Shown: in pieces, positions 8,735 to 10,661 of the stretch | Layout of the letters: the number at the start of each line of letters is the position of its first letter | Numbering within the stretch: the stretch's first letter is position 1 | From: Parachlorella kessleri | Lineage: Eukaryota > Chlorophyta > Trebouxiophyceae > Chlorellales > Chlorellaceae | NCBI GenBank assembly: GCA_001598975.1 | Contig: BBXU01000711.1 | Coordinates: forward strand, 1-10,661 | Direction: 5' to 3' | Length of the DNA stretch: 10,661 nucleotides | Notes under the pieces: generated by a model | Databases searched by the model: none | The model's input: the letters and a program-made list of their open reading frames with translations, nothing else | What the model was told of the DNA's origin: nothing | Program-made: the position numbers and the translations under genes

Positions 8735-8776
8735 TATTAGCATGGGTGGCAGGTAGTGCAAACAGGGAGTAGAGCT
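8735..8776 (-). repeat. Inverted copy D of the dispersed repeat
   Basis: The reverse complement of 8735-8776 equals 8399-8440 at all 42 positions, with a 294-nt spacer between the arms. A near-identical 16-nt direct repeat (AGAGTTCTGATGTTAT at 8722-8737, AGAGCTCTGATGTTAT at 8771-8786) brackets this copy. Confidence 0.93.
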
Positions 8777-8894
8777 CTGATGTTATACTTTGCGAGCATG
8801 GCTGCCAGCTGCTGGGAAAGCTGCGCGTGCATTTAGAGACACATAGTTGCGAGGCATCTTGCCATGGCGATCTAGAGCCACATAGGAAATCCTC

Positions 8895-10202
8895 TTAAGC
8901 CACGGCTTTCAGGGTCTCTGCTACCTCAGCAGCAAAGTCCTTCTGCTCCGCCTCTAGCCCCTCACCCACCTGCAGGCAGTTTGCCGAGAGGGCATGGACA
9001 TGATGCTAAAATGCAAAACATGATGGGCCCCGTCACACACTCTGGGGCAGTCCGCGTTGTGATTTGAGACGCATGTTTGACGAAAGAGAAGCCTCAAAGG
9101 TTTCAAGTGAGGCAACTAGTGGTGGCACTGAGACGCTGGGATGTGTCCACCCCCGCCAGCACGACTCTGTTTGCCCTCTGACCCGCCCAAGCCCAAGTAC
9201 TCCCTTGAGCCTGACGGTTCCTGGAATGGGACTCGGCCGTGCTGATAGTGAGAAATTCCTAGTATCCCTCCACTGTGGGGATGCCAAGCAGCACGACACC
9301 TACCCCTGGACCAGGTTTGCACAACTGGCCCTGACACCAGCAGACAACCTTTACCCTCAAACCCCACCCTGCCTCTGCAAGCAAGCTAGTTTCTATATAA
9401 ACAAGAATGCAGGGGATTGCACCTTACAGGAGTGCGCCTTGGTGCTACACCATGGCAAAACACACCCGCCTTAGCTAGCGTACCTGCACGCGCACGAAGG
9501 ATGTGACTTGCAGCTTGCCGCACCCCGCCTGCTTGGCAGCCGCAGCCAGCACATCCTTCACCTGCAGCGGCACCCAGCAATGGTGGCCTCCTACTGCCAG
9601 GCTTGCAGATATACACATTGCAGTACGGTGTCCCAACCAGCACCCACACCAGACACAGCATTACTCGCCTGGTATCGGCCTGTTCTTGCCGCCGCCTGCT
9701 TCCACAATCAACGCCCTGCCGCACCCTACCCCACATCCCATGCCAGTCTTTTCAACAAATCCCAGCCAAGCCAAGCCTCACCACCCAAGGAAGCCACCTA
9801 GCCACCCAGCCACCTTTTGTGAGTCATCCAGTATGTAAGGCTGCTCCAGCAGACACCACTCCTCATAAAACTTGCCCAGGCGCCCCGCCACCATGCGCTC
9901 AACTATGTTGGCAGGCTTGCCTGCATGGGAAGATGCACAGCAGCTTTGTTACACCTTGCGCCCTCTTGCCGGAACCGCCATTTATTACAGGGACTTGGTG
10001 CAGCGAGTTCAGCATGCACTGACCTGCTGGTGGGCTGCAGCACATGGCTGGGGTGTACTGTAATGTACCGCGCACCTGACTTGAGAGCCTGTTCTGTCAG
10101 CAGCGCCCTTTCTGCTGCCAGTGCGTCCTCGGGGACGTGCTCACGACTGAGGTACTGCGGCTTGGTACCAACCACGTGCATGGCCAGCTTGCCAGCCAGT
10201 TC
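8895..10202 (-). CDS. Organellar translation elongation factor Ts (EF-Ts), probably mitochondrial, 3' four exons, 5' partial
   Basis: EF-Ts recycles EF-Tu by exchanging GDP for GTP during organelle protein synthesis. Exons on the minus strand, in order: 10202-10076, 9920-9814, 9561-9484, 8969-8895. They join in frame to 387 nt: 128 residues, then TAA (8897-8895). The first exon gives [17 protein letters not shown] and [17 protein letters not shown]. The second, after a split Gly codon, gives [19 protein letters not shown] and [14 protein letters not shown]. The third gives [13 protein letters not shown] and VTSFVRVQ. The last gives [18 protein letters not shown]. This is the C-terminal part of the EF-Ts core domain. 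AMHVV, FYEE and SFVRVQVGEG recall plant mitochondrial EF-Ts more than the plastid S1/EF-Ts polyprotein; that choice is from memory and moderate. The upstream exon with the CETDFV-type motif is not in the window. The gene converges on the carrier gene. Donors GTGCGC and GTGGCT are non-consensus beyond GT. Confidence 0.9.
8970..9483 (-). other. Last EF-Ts intron (514 nt)
   Basis: On the minus strand it begins GTACGC directly after GTGCAG (end of SFVRVQ) and ends CTGCCTGCAG before GTGGGTGAG (VGEGLE). A + strand open frame crosses it (9064-9474) but is compositionally ordinary and matches nothing I know. I see no separate gene inside it. Confidence 0.8.
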
Positions 10203-10661
10203 CTGCGGGAGACACGCCGGGGCAGGCAGGAAAGGCCGACCCGTTTTGCAGTGTTCAAGGGAATAACATCAGGACCTTGTATGTAGCACGTGCCACTTGC
10301 ATCGCCACCATGCCAGCCAGCCCATGGAAGCCCAGCCGAGACACAGAGTACAATCCGAGCTGTCACAGTCGATACCACCAACACTAAATGGCCACCTTGC
10401 CAGCCGAGTTTGGCATGTCAGGGGCAGGGCGCTATAAGTGGCTCACTGTGACGCGCTCGCCAGGGCTGGACGAGGGCCCGACCTTGTCCATGAACAGAAA
10501 CCGCGGAAATGAGGGTTCCTAGGGGCAGACAGACCATCGACCTCCACAGCCTACACAGGGAGGCTGGCGCTGCTGGCGCTGCTGTAAGAGCTGCCACGCG
10601 AAGTAGCGCCCTGACTCAGCGCCTGGAATCCCAACTGAAACCCACACACCTACGCTCGCAA
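10203..10661 (-). other. EF-Ts upstream intron or undetermined region, with exon-start fragments
   Basis: The EF-Ts exon at 10202 is preceded on the minus strand by CTCCCGCAG, a good acceptor. Reading all three minus frames to 10661 I find no CETDFV-type EF-Ts motif, so the preceding exon is either outside the window or unrecognisable. Two degraded copies of the exon start occur at 10301-10320 and 10388-10410. One stop-bounded minus frame reads EPSFPRFLFMDK between a possible acceptor and donor near 10480-10520, but I cannot tie it to EF-Ts. Confidence 0.55.

Larger units (their letters stand above)
7632..8894. other. Convergent spacer between the carrier and EF-Ts genes
   Basis: No supportable gene. 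It contains the 3'UTRs of both genes. I see no TGTAA for the carrier between 7632 and 8340. For the EF-Ts strand, one TGTAA (TTACA on +) lies at 8293-8297, about 600 nt past its stop, a weak candidate. 8361-8786 is packed with copies of the dispersed repeat, including an inverted pair. Confidence 0.7.

Noticed and set aside
9064..9474. A 136-codon + strand open frame
   Set aside because: It lies within the EF-Ts intron 8970-9483 on the opposite strand, has no recognisable domain, and its composition fits intron sequence.
9508..10022. Several + strand open frames of 97-139 codons, rich in Pro, Thr and His
   Set aside because: They are shadows of the minus-strand EF-Ts exons and their introns.
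10430..10661. Possible minus-strand exon reading EPSFPRFLFMDK, and an S1-domain guess for the following residues
   Set aside because: The similarity to S1 or EF-Ts is too weak and the frame closes soon after; not enough to annotate a coding exon.
1..10661. Search for tRNA, rRNA, CRISPR, reverse transcriptase, transposase or viral genes
   Set aside because: No cloverleaf, regular spacer array or recognisable protein motif of these classes was found on either strand by eye.

Overview
The window looks like nuclear DNA from a green alga, most likely Chlorophyceae close to the Chlamydomonas/Volvox/Haematococcus group. The sequence shows three intron-dense protein genes with moderately GC-rich coding exons. 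Introns are about 120-510 nt and mostly end in TGCAG. The proteins match plant and algal organelle families. No prokaryotic operon, phage, CRISPR array, rRNA or tRNA is visible. The genus is not determined; Haematococcus is only a guess from the look of the introns and repeats.

Layout. (1) 178-3581, + strand: the last nine exons of a thylakoid FtsH AAA+ metalloprotease of the FtsH1/FtsH5 type (type A). The 5' part, including Walker A, lies outside the window. The exons join in frame to 380 residues plus stop. Several of its introns carry local tandem duplications, two of them duplicating splice sites. (2) 3582-5115: a spacer with the FtsH 3'UTR, an AT-richer patch, a pyrimidine-rich patch, one copy of a dispersed 80-nt repeat, and the 5' region of the next gene. 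(3) 5123-7631, + strand: a complete six-exon mitochondrial carrier family (SLC25-type) gene of 493 residues, with all three carrier signatures. (4) 7632-8894: a convergent spacer with three more copies of the same repeat family, two of which form a perfect 42-nt inverted repeat. (5) 8895-10202, - strand: the last four exons of an organellar elongation factor Ts, more like the mitochondrial than the plastid form. (6) 10203-10661: upstream intron or undetermined sequence of the EF-Ts gene, with two degraded copies of the start of the adjacent exon.

The three genes share an organelle theme: thylakoid protein quality control, solute transport across an organelle membrane, and organelle translation. 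Nothing in the sequence shows that they are co-regulated. I found no clearly new biological system. The most interesting signals are the duplicated splice sites in the FtsH gene, an in-frame alternative donor, a GC-AG intron, a short reading frame overlapping the carrier start codon, and exon-fragment copies beside the EF-Ts gene.
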